Source: Cristatella mucedo (Eukaryota > Bryozoa > Phylactolaemata > Cristatellidae). Taken from it: 64,000 bases of DNA. The DNA lies in NCBI GenBank assembly GCA_009760855.2, contig WPIO01000028.1, forward strand, positions 4,113,501 to 4,177,500, read 5' to 3'. The notes beneath the pieces were generated by a model, which saw nothing but the letters and a program-made list of their open reading frames with translations, made no database searches and was not told the DNA's origin. Shown here in pieces: positions 53,401-63,015 of the stretch (the stretch's first letter is position 1; every line of letters begins with the position of its first letter). The translations under genes and the position numbers were made by a program.

Positions 53401-54612
53401 CAATTTCGTCGAGCATGTCAGCTAGTGTCGTGTTGCAGTAATCTACCAATGATGACAGGTCAGAAAGGGGATTGAGAGGCCGCGGAGAGGCATATATTCT
53501 CGTACGGGCAGCATCGATGTCAAGGGCCTTGAGGTTTCGCGATTCACAGGTGATTTTAGAGGAGGTGGATGGCAGACACTGTAGACTGAATGAGATCTGC
53601 ATGTAGTCAGATAAGCAGGATTTGGTTATAATTGGTTACGGCAAAGTGCAGTTGTATGAGAAAATTTGTCGAGTGTGTGACCCTTGATGTGAGTAGGGCC
53701 ATGCACATCAGCCACAAGAGACAGAGTCACTCAGTGCTCGAAATTCAGTGCTGAAGGCGTCAGAGTTATCAAACTGAATGTTGAAATCAATAACGAGAAA
53801 TGATCGGTTCCTTGAACACAGAATCGAAATGAGATAGGAAAAATCTTGATAAAGGATGACTTGGTACCTGGTGTGCGATAGACTACAGCCACCATCGGTA
53901 GCTTGTTGTCGGGTGAAATCAAGACAATAGATTCGAACGACTACTTTGAGGGTACTGAAAATGGCTATAAGTCAAATTTCGAGCGTGCGATAGCAACAAT
54001 TCCACCTCCAGTTTTGGTTGATCCAAGGGTGTGAAAGAAGGCGAAACCAGTTGGGTAATTGTCGAACAGTTTACCGATTTCAGCCAAGTTTCTAGTCAAG
54101 GCGAGCAGGTCGAGACCTTTTTCAGAAATAAGGTTGCTTATTACAAGAGGTTTATTGCACATTGAGCAGGGATCTCAAAGACGAGTTTTAAGTTGGGCCA
54201 CTGTGTTGCCCATCGATTTCAGTAGGTTTTCGTCGGCAAAATTTGTTTGACTTTTCTGCATGTTCTGCATTTTCTCCCCATATTCTTCTTTGTGCAACAG
54301 CGGTCTTCTACTAATTTTTGCCATAGTGTCGTTTTGCTACTATTGCTGAAGCTGGTGATTGCTTGGTTCAATGTACTCTTCAAATCGCATACTGTACTGT
54401 AGTGGTTGCGGGATGATAAATTCAGACGCAAGTGGAATGCATGAAGCCGGCAAGTACCAAAAACTTGAATAAATTATGGTATTTAATGAGAAATATTTTT
54501 TTATTTATTGCAGTGCGTTCAGTACAAGACCGACCTTGCTCAGGACCTAAAAAAACTGGACAAGCTAGCCAGCCAGCTCATGCGGTTGATGACGGTAAAG
54601 GATGCCCGATAG
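38419..54612 (+). CDS. SRP9: Signal recognition particle 9 kDa protein (SRP9), three exons
   Basis: SRP9 pairs with SRP14 and binds the Alu end of 7SL RNA, where the particle slows translation while the ribosome is brought to the ER. The coding exons are 38419-38490, 42552-42620 and 54514-54612, all joined in phase 0. They give 79 residues, against 86 in human. The protein begins MPCVASWEEFARSAEQLY and ENPMK, matching the human start with its WEEF and DPMK. The middle exon has TKYR and KITND where human has LKYR and KVTDD. The last exon has QYKTDLAQDLKKL and SQLMRLM, near-identical to the family. The 24-, 23- and 32-codon exons follow, to my recollection, the same boundaries as the human gene. 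No stop or frameshift is present. The introns (4.1 and 11.9 kb) are mostly transposons. Identity is very secure. Confidence 0.96.
40600..41165. mobile_element. Cluster of three LINE family A pieces in opposite senses
   Basis: A minus-sense tail at about 40605-40665 (CTCAGGTGCCTTACATATGC) is followed by a plus-sense 3' end at about 40885-41008 (CACTTCCTTTGTAGCAT, AGATTTAGTTCTTTC, then ATT repeats). A minus-sense RT fragment lies at 41030-41160 (CCTAGATTGTACTAGG; CATCGGCAGCAG). Nested insertion or rearrangement is likely. Confidence 0.6.
42230..42325 (+). mobile_element. LINE family A 3' tail (or SINE tail)
   Basis: TTTCCTTTGCAGCAAATGTA is followed by AAGCGCCTAGACAGAGATTTG and a TATTATTATTGTTATTA end. 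It lies in SRP9 intron 1, about 230 bases before exon 2. Too short to tell a LINE tail from a SINE that borrows it. Confidence 0.6.
42552..42620 (+). CDS. SRP9: SRP9 exon 2
   Basis: The acceptor TTGTGTTTTAG ends at 42551, and the donor AAG|GTAATG begins at 42621. The 23 codons read CRFVTKYRCKEGRLVIKITN and end DSK, in phase 0 at both sides. The family counterpart is also 23 residues, with KYR, an acidic-Gly turn and KVTDD at the same spots. The exon is too short to be found by open-frame length. Its identity rests on this alignment and on fitting exactly between exons 1 and 3. Confidence 0.93.
43105..44110 (-). mobile_element. LINE family A, 3' end interrupted by a small element
   Basis: The tail (AATAATAATAATACC) starts at 43103. 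The family sequence is broken at about 43163 and resumes at about 43400. It then continues through CATGCACAGTGGCAACATGC to an RT C-terminal frame on the minus strand (QLAQNSAARLVCREC; LRWLPVKQHIDFKIRSL; LAPAYLPDLLPGQARH). The frame between 43967 and 43596 is nearly intact. Confidence 0.85.
43163..43400. mobile_element. Foldback/MITE-like insertion in the LINE
   Basis: The two ends form an imperfect inverted repeat, starting GGTGTCCGGACGATACATC at the left and, read in reverse complement, GGTTCTAGGATGATTCGTCC at the right. Inside are further copies of a GTGGACGA(T/A)TCATCC unit in both orientations. The LINE sequence resumes on either side, with TAA at both junctions as a possible target duplication. 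There is no coding capacity. Confidence 0.6.
44880..44960 (+). mobile_element. LINE A-type 3' tail
   Basis: GTAAAGTGCATGGATAGAGA is followed by TTGAGTTCTCTTGGGC, ACTATACAAACG and TTGCTATTATT. This is the tail shared by LINE A and SINE family B. The 700 bases upstream have no clear coding match, so the body is not assignable. Confidence 0.55.
45000..46700. other. Unassigned part of SRP9 intron 2
   Basis: No RT, SINE or splice-bounded coding sequence was recognised between the LINE A-type tail at 44.9 kb and the helix-turn-helix relic. Confidence 0.5.
46716..46900 (+). pseudogene. Paired-like helix-turn-helix relic (transposase or Pax-type)
   Basis: The plus strand reads RGMLLALRTKGNDYSKIADL, then LGVTGGCVS and a stop. 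Shifted frames continue with NYANKG and SGAGGRSPRAF. The order LGVxxGCVS, Tyr, Gly, then GGRSPR follows the PAI part of paired domains and the N-terminus of some Tc1-like transposases. It is broken by stops and has no partner exon, so a dead transposase is more likely than a Pax gene. Confidence 0.5.
47049..47870 (-). mobile_element. LINE family B, RT C-terminus and 3' UTR with local rearrangements
   Basis: The minus strand reads AARLVFKSQRFEHVSPWL, GRLPVEQRIQSKVLTLTH and LAPSYLAELLHQFQPV, then SFSSASRLWNSLPQST, the usual end of such RTs. The tail near 47060 is (ACATT)n. Two changes separate it from the 17.8-kb copy: a 22-base tandem duplication at about 47125-47170 and a perfect inverted duplication at 47409-47457. 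Confidence 0.88.
47409..47457. repeat. Perfect 22-bp inverted repeat with 5-base loop
   Basis: Arms GCTCTGCAAGTAGACTGTGG-AA (47409-47430) and their exact complement (47436-47457) flank GCGAG. It sits in the LINE B 3' part. Because both arms are identical, it is either recent or kept by conversion. Confidence 0.9.
47875..48016 (-). mobile_element. Fragments of LINE A tail and LINE B 3' UTR
   Basis: TCTTTCTAGACACTTTACATG (LINE A tail type) is followed by AGGAAGCATAGCCCAGTCAGG and ACGGCTGGAAAGGATGTGCC, which match the LINE B 3' UTR at 47.24-47.33 kb. Confidence 0.5.
49366..49550 (-). mobile_element. SINE family A, full copy
   Basis: Tail complement CCTAGCTGATTAAACAGCC, TAGCGACAGAAGAGCC, CACCGCTTGCAGTGGCGAC, a B-box complement GGAATCGAACCC and the head complement TTGCCATCACGGCTCACC. 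It is the clearest minus-strand copy. Confidence 0.85.
49680..50570 (-). pseudogene. Tc1-like transposase relic
   Basis: On the minus strand, 50230-50160 has SKPEKRLGIRRKPS and 50100-50020 the IFIFMQQNIAICR region (decayed QxDNAxCH motif). Next come SDSNLIEYLWDGL-like residues, then NPPVSLNDQFEHL and ISHETIQPLIASMPAWC, the standard C-terminal end (IPxETIxxLIxSMPRRC). Several frameshifts are present. It is a different lineage from the 26.8-kb relic. Confidence 0.72.
51165..54440 (-). mobile_element. LINE family A, most complete copy (CR1/L2-like, about 3.3 kb)
   Basis: Reading on the minus strand, the N-terminal region is at 54430-54220. An endonuclease domain follows (KGLDLLALTRNLAEIG; GFAFFHTLGSTKTGGGIVAI; VAVVYRTPGTKSSF). 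RT comes next: PLKKVVVRPLLKKATLDQ, NIRPVSLLLFLSKTLEGV, FQSGFKANHSTESALLR, GVSQGSVLGPVLFTVYTL and FYGDDTQLNLCFD. The thumb (RLQLVQNTAARLVC) precedes a 3' UTR and a TATTATTATTATT tail at about 51180. Frameshifts split the frame, and the usual FADD/YADD box reads YGDD. It encodes the nick-and-copy enzyme of the element and is now dead. It lies in SRP9 intron 2, ending just before exon 3. Confidence 0.9.
54514..54612 (+). CDS. SRP9: SRP9 exon 3 (stop codon)
   Basis: TTATTTATTGCAG precedes 54514. The exon reads CVQYKTDLAQDLKKLDKL, then ASQLMRLMTVKDAR and TAG at 54610-54612. It is the most conserved part of the protein: the second helix with QYKTD and QLMRLM. The start of the best LINE copy (minus strand) lies less than 100 bases upstream, so this exon sits directly beside an insertion without damage to the acceptor. 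Confidence 0.96.
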   Translation, partial: CVQYKTDLAQDLKKLDKLASQLMRLMTVKDAR

Positions 54613-54852
54613 CTACTTGAAGACAGTTGGTCGGCTCTTTGCCTATGTGTATGGTGCTGCCATAAATATTCACATCATTACTCTTAGCTGGTGTGCCATT
54701 CTGATGACCGGCTATTCTTTTCACAAGGCATCAGAAATGTTGCACCCAAGGCTAAAAATAATCTACCATCGTATGTCGACCCGAGATACTAGGGTCAAAT
54801 TGTTGTTGTAATGAAAATGTTAAGTATTAAGACAAATACCAAAACTATTTGG

Positions 54853-54858
54853 AATAAA
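54853..54858 (+). promoter_or_regulatory. Polyadenylation signal of SRP9
   Basis: AATAAA stands about 240 bases past the SRP9 stop, in an AT-rich stretch with no other gene signal. This gives a 3' UTR of roughly 250-270 bases, ending near 54875. Confidence 0.7.
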
Positions 54859-55058
54859 GCATTTTCTAGGTACTGCTATCGTTGCTCTGCTTGATCGAAT
54901 TTCATTTGAGCAAGTTTCCTTGCCATTTTCTGGCAGCCAGCAACGAACTCAGAGGCCTAGTCACATGCACCCCTTTACGAATACTGCTGCTGCTGCTGCT
55001 GCTAGCCTGAGAGCCCATGTGCTTTGGTACACATTCATATCAAGTTGCATTTAAGCAG

Positions 55059-55216
55059 AAAGCACAATCCGTCTTGGCCTTATCTGGTGTGGTCCTCTTG
55101 ATTTGCTACTACATTTGGGAATTCTCGGACTATACCATTTATTGTCATGAATTTACCGATACCGGCGTATTAGTTGATTCGTATTGTCGCCAAATTAATG
55201 CTGGTTTTCATCCACG
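55059..55216 (+). CDS. Candidate exon of an unidentified membrane protein
   Basis: TTGCATTTAAGCAG precedes 55059, and CCACG|GTAATA follows 55216. One frame is open: KAQSVLALSGVVLLICYYIW, then SDYTIYCHEF and TGVLVDSYCRQINAGFHP. A single membrane helix followed by a Cys-containing outer segment is plausible. VDSYC after a first membrane segment recalls the first extracellular loop of innexins/pannexins, but the Cys spacing (13 between) is shorter than usual. Type II Golgi enzymes are another possibility. No homologue is recognised with confidence. It starts about 180 bases after the likely SRP9 transcript end, so it would be a separate gene. Confidence 0.28.
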
Positions 55217-56151
55217 GTAATAGAGAACTAAACTAAATCCTGAGCATTGGGTTGGTCTGACTGTTACACTTTCCGTCCGACTAGATGCAAGTGTTGCATT
55301 TTTGTCACTGAAACCTACCGTTACCCTGCGAATATTATGCTGGTCCATCGTGTCTTGATATTTGCCATTGGTGATTATGCAGTTGTTACTAATCTAAAGC
55401 ACAGTTCTACCACCTGCGTCTGACACGACGGACTGCCATAACCATGGACTATGTGTGACCGAGAAATTCGTGACTTGGTTATATGCCATGTACTGTGTGA
55501 ATAGCTGTGAAAGGTGTAAGGACGTTTTGTCAAGCTAAAAGGCTGTAACTGTGCCAATTCACCTGAAGCCTATAACTCAGCCGGTTGACATTACGACATC
55601 TGACGCTGCAACATTCAATGCAAAACAAAAATATACCTGCTCTTCAGTATAAGCTTCTTCCATGCGAATCGTCCTTTGTGTACTTGTCCTTTCTACGGTC
55701 GTGCATTGTAGAGTACTTTTTGCCTTACCAAATCTGTTTCATTGACTCCCACCCATCCAGTTGAGTGTGGAGGCAGTGACATGCCGACAGCTTCACCAAA
55801 CATAAGAGCCCAATGTTTCATGCCGCCAGCCCATCGCCTATCCGTTAGCATACAGGCAGGTTAGTAAGCCTGTCCTTTTACGTGGCCAAGAAGCTGCGGT
55901 CCAGCTGATCGTAAAAAGTTGATCAAGAAAATTACTACCACGTTATCTCTTGGCTGAGTCCAGGTAATTCAATTTGCTGCTTGTATCGCCTTCGTTCAGT
56001 ATGGCTGACAGCAGTAGCCTGCTCGTCGCCTACTGCGTCCGAGTTACTCATCAGATGATCTGCTTCTGTTCAGCTTATGCTAAGGTCCTAAAAAAAAGAT
56101 TTAGCTCTTATAAGGCTCGATGGAAAGGTATGATAGTGTAGCTATTATTAG

Positions 56152-56279
56152 GGAGATAATTGAACAAAAAGTTTGCATAATTAATTGGCTCACACGGCCT
56201 CCGGAGTTGGCCATTCCTGGACGTTGGGATAGGCATCCAATTTTTTATAGGATCTTGAAGTGCGTTCGCCTCTCAGCAT
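56152..56279 (+). CDS. Candidate exon, unidentified
   Basis: CTATTATTAG precedes 56152, and GCAT|GTAAGTTTT follows, a strong donor. The open frame reads EIIEQKVCIINWL, then RPPELAIPGRWDRHPIFYR and ILKCVRLSA. It takes one base, which fits the phase-2 end of the 55216 candidate. It leaves one base, which fits the TG start of the exon at 56596. The phase chain is suggestive only, because several acceptors could have been chosen. No family is recognised. Confidence 0.22.
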
Positions 56280-56595
56280 GTAAGTTTTACCCTATCTTCT
56301 TCGGACGCTCGTCTTAAGCCTCAGGTACTACCACTGAGTGGTAATGCCATGTCCACTCTGTTTCCATTGCCACTTTTCGTAGTTCTTTTATGATGAGCTC
56401 CACAAAGTATTCTGCATCACTAGTAGTGCTCAGCGTTTTGAATATAGTAGTCGTAGCACCAAGAGAATGCTCCCTTCGCACGCGTCAGAGAGTTTCGGGC
56501 CACGCTTAGCTCGTACGTTGAGCGACGCTTGAGACGCTACGGCGCAGTTAGACGAAGAATTTTGCTGTTATTCTTTATGGGTCCTCACTCCCCAG

Positions 56596-56636
56596 TGATG
56601 GAGCGGCCGGATGCGAAACTTAAGGGGCTACAGAAG
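56596..56636 (+). CDS. Small exon with a possible start codon, in a CpG-rich region
   Basis: A strong pyrimidine tract ending CACTCCCCAG precedes 56596, and CAGAAG|GTAAGTG follows 56636. Both splice sites are near consensus. The exon reads TG, then MERPDAKLKGLQK in phase 0. The 120 bases upstream (about 56475-56565) hold many CpG dinucleotides, unlike the surrounding DNA, as expected of a promoter or 5' UTR. ATG at 56598 could therefore be the start codon. Downstream partners with a compatible phase are 58264 (KIESNLLKARSLL) and 58514 (EKILQKINSD). The product is unknown. Confidence 0.4.
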
Positions 56637-57127
56637 GTAAGTGTGAGCTGCATTGAAACTATTAATACAAAGCCACGGTTGGTGTGAAAAGTCAGGGCGC
56701 GAGGCTAATGGTATAGAACCACTGCGAAATGGTAACAATGCCGTAATTGCACCCGACATCAAGATTAAATTGTTTAGGATTGCTATTGTTTCGAACGCCT
56801 GCTATAGCGGCTCCTGAGCTAAGATCCTTTGCCACAAACACTTCACGAACGAGAGCAGACGCGCGACAGATACTGGGAAAGCTATCGCTTACGAGAGCAG
56901 CTAACGAGTAATGTGAAAAACCGCATCGATAAGGGCACATAGGGTAACTATAACGGTGGAGCCGGTGTCGAGAAAACGGAGCTAGCGGGAGACAAGAAGG
57001 CATGTGGTTTCTGCTAGTAAGACCTCTGGTTAGTAGAAAGCACGGAATTATGGACAGGTAAGCGCTCAGAGCGTACAGAACAACAAAGGCAAGGTCGCTA
57101 GAGGAGAAACGAAATACTATGATTTAA

Positions 57128-57278
57128 CACTCTTTTTGTATAGCAACAGAAGAGCCTTTACGGCTATCACCACCGCTTGCAGTGGCGATAAAGGATTGCC
57201 CACCGCAGGATTCGAACCCACGACCTCGAGGTGAGGTCGTGAAAAGCAACCGCCTTACCCAGAGAAGCTAAGCGGCAC
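57128..57278 (-). mobile_element. SINE family A, tail-less copy
   Basis: Positions 57135-57260 match the 49.4-kb copy (AACAGAAGAGCCTTTACGG; GGATTCGAACCCACGACC; GAAAAGCAACCGCC). The GGCTGTT tail word is missing. Confidence 0.78.
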
Positions 57279-57299
57279 AGGCGTGTGTTGAGCTGCGAC

Positions 57300-57645
57300 T
57301 TCAATGATGCTAAGTCCACCTCAGGTAGTGACAAAAGCTGGAAGTGAGTTCCTCCTTTCGGGGCATTGGCGCTGGAGGTCCGATCAGCAAAAGAGTGAAA
57401 TTTAGTACGAGGAGTGGCAAGACGATTGGAAACCGAGGAGGAGCGGTTGGTGTGAAAGCTGGAGGAGCAAAGAGCTTAGATTGGTCAAGGCTGGTGCATG
57501 CGAGTGAAGCGACCTGTAAGTTACAGAGAGGATCTTGATTTGATGCTCGATAGATAGCCAGTGAAAAGCTCAAGACAGATGTAACGTGCTGTTGCAGCTA
57601 TGCCCTCGACGACAGATCTGACGAGCTGCTGAGTTGTGTAACAGG
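57300..57645 (-). mobile_element. LINE RT C-terminus, third family
   Basis: The minus strand resembles the RT end of these LINEs but differs from families A and B. A decayed AAR-like segment near 57610 is followed by FHWL-like and IEHQIK words. Then comes a Pro/Leu-rich frame (SFSLAIYRASNQDPLCNLQV) ending near the LNSLP-type motif at 57330. Family assignment is weak. Confidence 0.45.
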
Positions 57646-58263
57646 TCCTGGTTCTTAAGTGTAGCCTAGTCTATTCGCTAGCCACCGAGCTGCATGTGTT
57701 AAGGGCGCCATACAAATGCATCGCTACTATTTTCATAGTACTTGCCATAGCGCTCAATTCGCTGGCTCGAATCCCAATCTTCGAAGCACACAGCGAAGCT
57801 GACCAATAATTGGGCATGACACATCCGGCCCGTTAGTTGCAAATAAGGAACCTCTAGTAATCAGCCCCTGGGCTGAAATAGTCTGCTGATATAGCATTCC
57901 AAAATTTCGCTAAGCACTATGCGTTAGCTCCCTGAACTACTTATATGCTGTAAGTGCCAAGCCTTCGCCACTTCGCTCTACCGAATGTTAAGCCTAGGAA
58001 TTCTTTTTTACAGCATTAGGTTGCACCCTCTAACATTGAAGCTAAGCCGCCGTGTAATAATGTTTCCCTAACGTATCGGAAGTGGTTTCATACACCATTC
58101 TACGTCACAAGAGTCCTCTGACGCATACTGCATCCTAAGCTGTGGTCCAACGAGGGCTGCTGTTGAATAGACTCTCTTCGTCAGCCAAGTGACTCTACGC
58201 AGACTCCGGTGCTGTTTAGTAGATACTTCCTTGTGGCTCTCTAATCGACCCTGTTTGGTACAG

Positions 58264-58421
58264 AAAATTGAAAGCAACTTGCTAAAGGCAAGATCTTTAC
58301 TTCAGATTTTTCGAAGAAGTGCATTGGCAATGATGCACGACACAATTCGCCGTCGGTCAGCTGCAGTTTCGTGGAGCCAGGATGCCGTGTCCAAGGTTTC
58401 GTGCCATCCTAGCAAGGACGA
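58264..58421 (+). CDS. Candidate exon, helical and basic, unidentified
   Basis: CTGTTTGGTACAG precedes 58264, and GACGA|GTAAGC follows 58421. Only one of three frames is open: KIESNLLKARSLLQIFRRS, then ALAMMHDTIRRRS and DAVSKVSCHPSKD. It begins in phase 0, matching the end of the 56636 exon. It ends in phase 2, which does not match the phase-0 exon at 58514. A weaker donor (AAG|GTTTCG near 58396) would match. It is possibly a cassette exon or part of a different isoform. Confidence 0.3.
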
Positions 58422-58513
58422 GTAAGCAGCTCGGCGAATTGAAGTTATTGTAGCTTTGTTCGAAGCAAGCGCCTCGCGCTCGTTCGGATTGTGCATTTTT
58501 CCCATTGCGACAG

Positions 58514-58570
58514 GAAAAGATTCTGCAGAAAATAAATTCAGATCCTGCAGCCAAGGAAAAAGTCACCTAG
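58514..58570 (+). CDS. Candidate last exon, unidentified
   Basis: A strong pyrimidine tract and CCATTGCGACAG precede 58514. In phase 0 the exon reads EKILQKINSDPAAKEKVT and then TAG, a Lys/Glu-rich helix-like ending. It fits directly onto the phase-0 end of the exon at 56596-56636. Other frames here also stay open for a while (one runs to about 58641), so the reading is tentative. Confidence 0.3.
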   Translation, partial: EKILQKINSDPAAKEKVT

Positions 58571-58641
58571 GCGGCACCTCGATCGCCATAAACCAGGCTT
58601 ATTTGCATAGAAAAATACTGCTATTCAAGCCTCGTAATTGA

Positions 58642-60580
<1,939 letters not shown>

Positions 60581-60582
60581 TA

Positions 60583-60705
60583 TTTGAATAGCCTCATAAG
60601 AGAACTTAATCTCTATTCAGGCGCTTCACATACGCCACGGGGCTCGAGCCCATGACCTAGCCAAACCTCGGTCGGGGCGAGCACCATAACCATAGGCCAA
60701 ACCGA
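60583..60705 (-). mobile_element. SINE family B, full copy
   Basis: The complement of the LINE A-like tail (AGAGAACTTAATCTCTATTC) lies at the left. GGGGCTCGAGCCCATGACC (B box), then GGTCGGGGCGAGCACC and a degenerate A-box complement lie at the right. Confidence 0.78.
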
Positions 60706-60807
60706 GGCAACATCGATCATAGCTGTACCGTCGTAGTAGTGCTATAAGCATGCCAAAGGGCACAAGGTAAGCATGACGCCGTCGACAATGATTAAAGACG
60801 GGACAGA

Positions 60808-61202
60808 TTCACTCACTCACTCACTCACTCACTCACTCACTCACTCACTCACTCACTCACTCACTCACTCACTCTCTCACTCACTCACTCACTCACTCAC
60901 TCACTCACTCACTCACTCACTCACTCACTCACTCACTCACTCACTCACTCACTCACACTCACTCACTCACTCACTCACTCACTCACTCACTCACTCACTC
61001 ACTCACTCACTCACTCACTCACTCACTCACTCTCACTCACTCACACTCACTCACTCACTCACTCACTCACTCACTCACTCACTCACTCACTCACTCACTC
61101 ACTCACTCACTCACTCACTCACTCACTCACTCACTCACTCACTCACTCACTCACTCACTCACTCACTCACTCACTCACTCACTCACTCACTTACTCACTC
61201 AC
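60808..61202. repeat. (ACTC)n tetranucleotide array, about 395 bp
   Basis: Nearly 100 units with a handful of two-base slips (ACTCTCACT; CACACTCACT). It gives a Ser-Leu-Thr-His open frame of no coding meaning. Confidence 0.98.
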
Positions 61203-61399
61203 ATGCACGCCTGTTATCAAGTGAACAAATTTACCAGGTACCTATACACGTATACCTTGGATCTGTACATGCACAGTATACAGTGTATATTTGCGTTCAC
61301 GAATACATGTATATATGTTATTATTATATATGCATACAATGAGAGGGAAAGAGAGATAGATAATGCCATATACCTATTTAACTGCATATCAATAGCATA

Positions 61400-61526
61400 T
61401 ACTTGCACACACACGCACGCACGCACGCACAGACACAAACACATATACGTATACACATATATATATATATATATACGTATATATATATATATATATACGT
61501 ATATATATATATATATATATATATAA
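61400..61526. repeat. CA/CG-rich then TA-rich microsatellite
   Basis: A run of CACACGCACGCACGC is followed by three blocks of TATATA separated by CGTA. Confidence 0.95.
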
Positions 61527-62164
61527 CCGAGATGCAGTGAGTGTAACTCATACAAGATATGATAAGTAAAATAATGCTATAAATATGACGCTTACCTGAA
61601 GCGAAATAGTGGTACAGGCAACCTCCCAATAGCCAAATTGGCCACCAAGAATTGTTTTTAGTGCTACATTCTTTCCTTGAGTCGTAACCAAAATCATCGA
61701 AATTGTGACTTCATTCAACCCGTTTCGTGGCCTTCACAGCTGAGCATGCTGCGAGCCGACGTACTTTCCTTCCAAATGAATTTAATTACTTAAAAAATTG
61801 AGTGGGGTTAGGTATCAAAAGCTTTTCAGACGCAGTCTCCTTATGTTAGCATGTACGCGGATGAATAAGTAATTATTATTATTGGCTGGAGGTTTTCAAA
61901 ATAACCCCAATGCATTTTTATTTAGTCATTTGTCAGCAGGAAGCGGACCTGCGTGAGCTGGTGGTTGAGAGCGCTAAATGAGAAACTTTGACGCCCACTG
62001 GAAAAGGTGAGCTCATTTGGCCGAACTACGATCCCAGGCTAAGGCAATTAGCAGCTACATGTTACCCAACGTTGTGCAGCTTCATCCTAGCAATTCATAG
62101 GCAAGCCGCCGGGACGGCAATCAGCCTTCTCCTCCTCTCAACCGCATCTAGATACTGTATAGTG

Positions 62165-62840
62165 CCTAATTAATAATAGTAATAATGCACTTGATAAAGC
62201 GCCCTCAGAGAACTCAATCTCTCTCTCTAGGCGCTTTACATTTGCTGCAAAGGGAAATGCAATTGAATGGTGAGTAATATCATGCTTGAAAAACGAACAA
62301 AATGAATAACATGGTTAGGGGTGACATGCACAGGGTCAGCATGCAAATGTGGTTAGTGGCAGCATGCACAGTGTCAGCACGCATAAGCACATCAAGGACG
62401 AATAATAGGGACCCACTAAATGCTGTCCTAAATAGGTGTATTTTTAAGTTCTTTTTAAATGTCGTCTGGTCAAGGGATGTTCTGACGCAGGTCGGGAGGG
62501 AGTTCCAGGCTTTGGGAGCATACGAACTAAATGCACGGTCTCCAAAGGATTTAAGGTTTGTAAGAGGTATTTGTAAACTGTTGGATTCCGAAAAGCGGGT
62601 GGTACGATGCTTGGCCTGGTGGGGGAGTATATCTGAGAGATAGGCTGGAGCCAAAGAATGAAGTGACCTAAAAGTGAGCGACAGAACCTTGAAGTCAATC
62701 CGTTGCTTGACTGGTAGCCAGTGCAGGTCGGCGAGAAGTGGTGTGATGTGGAAACTGCTACGCTTACGATAGACAAGCCTAGCTGCGGAGTTTTGCACCA
62801 TCTGCAATCACCTGATCGCACATGCTGGTAGGCCAGTAAG
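62165..62840 (-). mobile_element. LINE family A, RT C-terminus and 3' end
   Basis: The tail AATAATAGTAATAATGC is at 62170, and the 3' UTR words match the 51.2-kb copy closely. The minus frame (62807-62280) is open for 175 codons: AARLVYRKRSSFHITPLLAD, LHWLPVKQRIDFKVLSLTF and SLAPAYLSDILPHQAKH, then FSSYAPKAWNSLPTCVR. It is one of the least decayed copies, cut at its 5' end about 30 bases before the CpG-rich start of the 63-kb gene. Confidence 0.9.
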
Positions 62841-63015
62841 CAGAAGCAATTACTATAGTGCTCTCCGCCTTCGTTTCCTTACTCTCGCGGTTCCTTGGCG
62901 CGCGTTGGTTTACTCGCGGACGTTATCCTCGCCTTTTGACCTGCATTTTGTGTCCATTTGCTTCTTGCTGCCACAGTTGCTGCTTTGTAGCTCCGATCGG
63001 TGCTTGGCAGCCATT

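Noticed and set aside
55593-55599. ATGTC|GTAATG on the minus strand as Ena/VASP exon 1
   Set aside because: The phase fits, but a 7-base match with no promoter-like context is expected by chance. A similar ATGAG|GTGGTG at 45012-45020 has a poor donor.
60773-61342. A 189-codon open frame across the ACTC array
   Set aside because: It is only the Ser-Leu-Thr-His translation of a tetranucleotide repeat.
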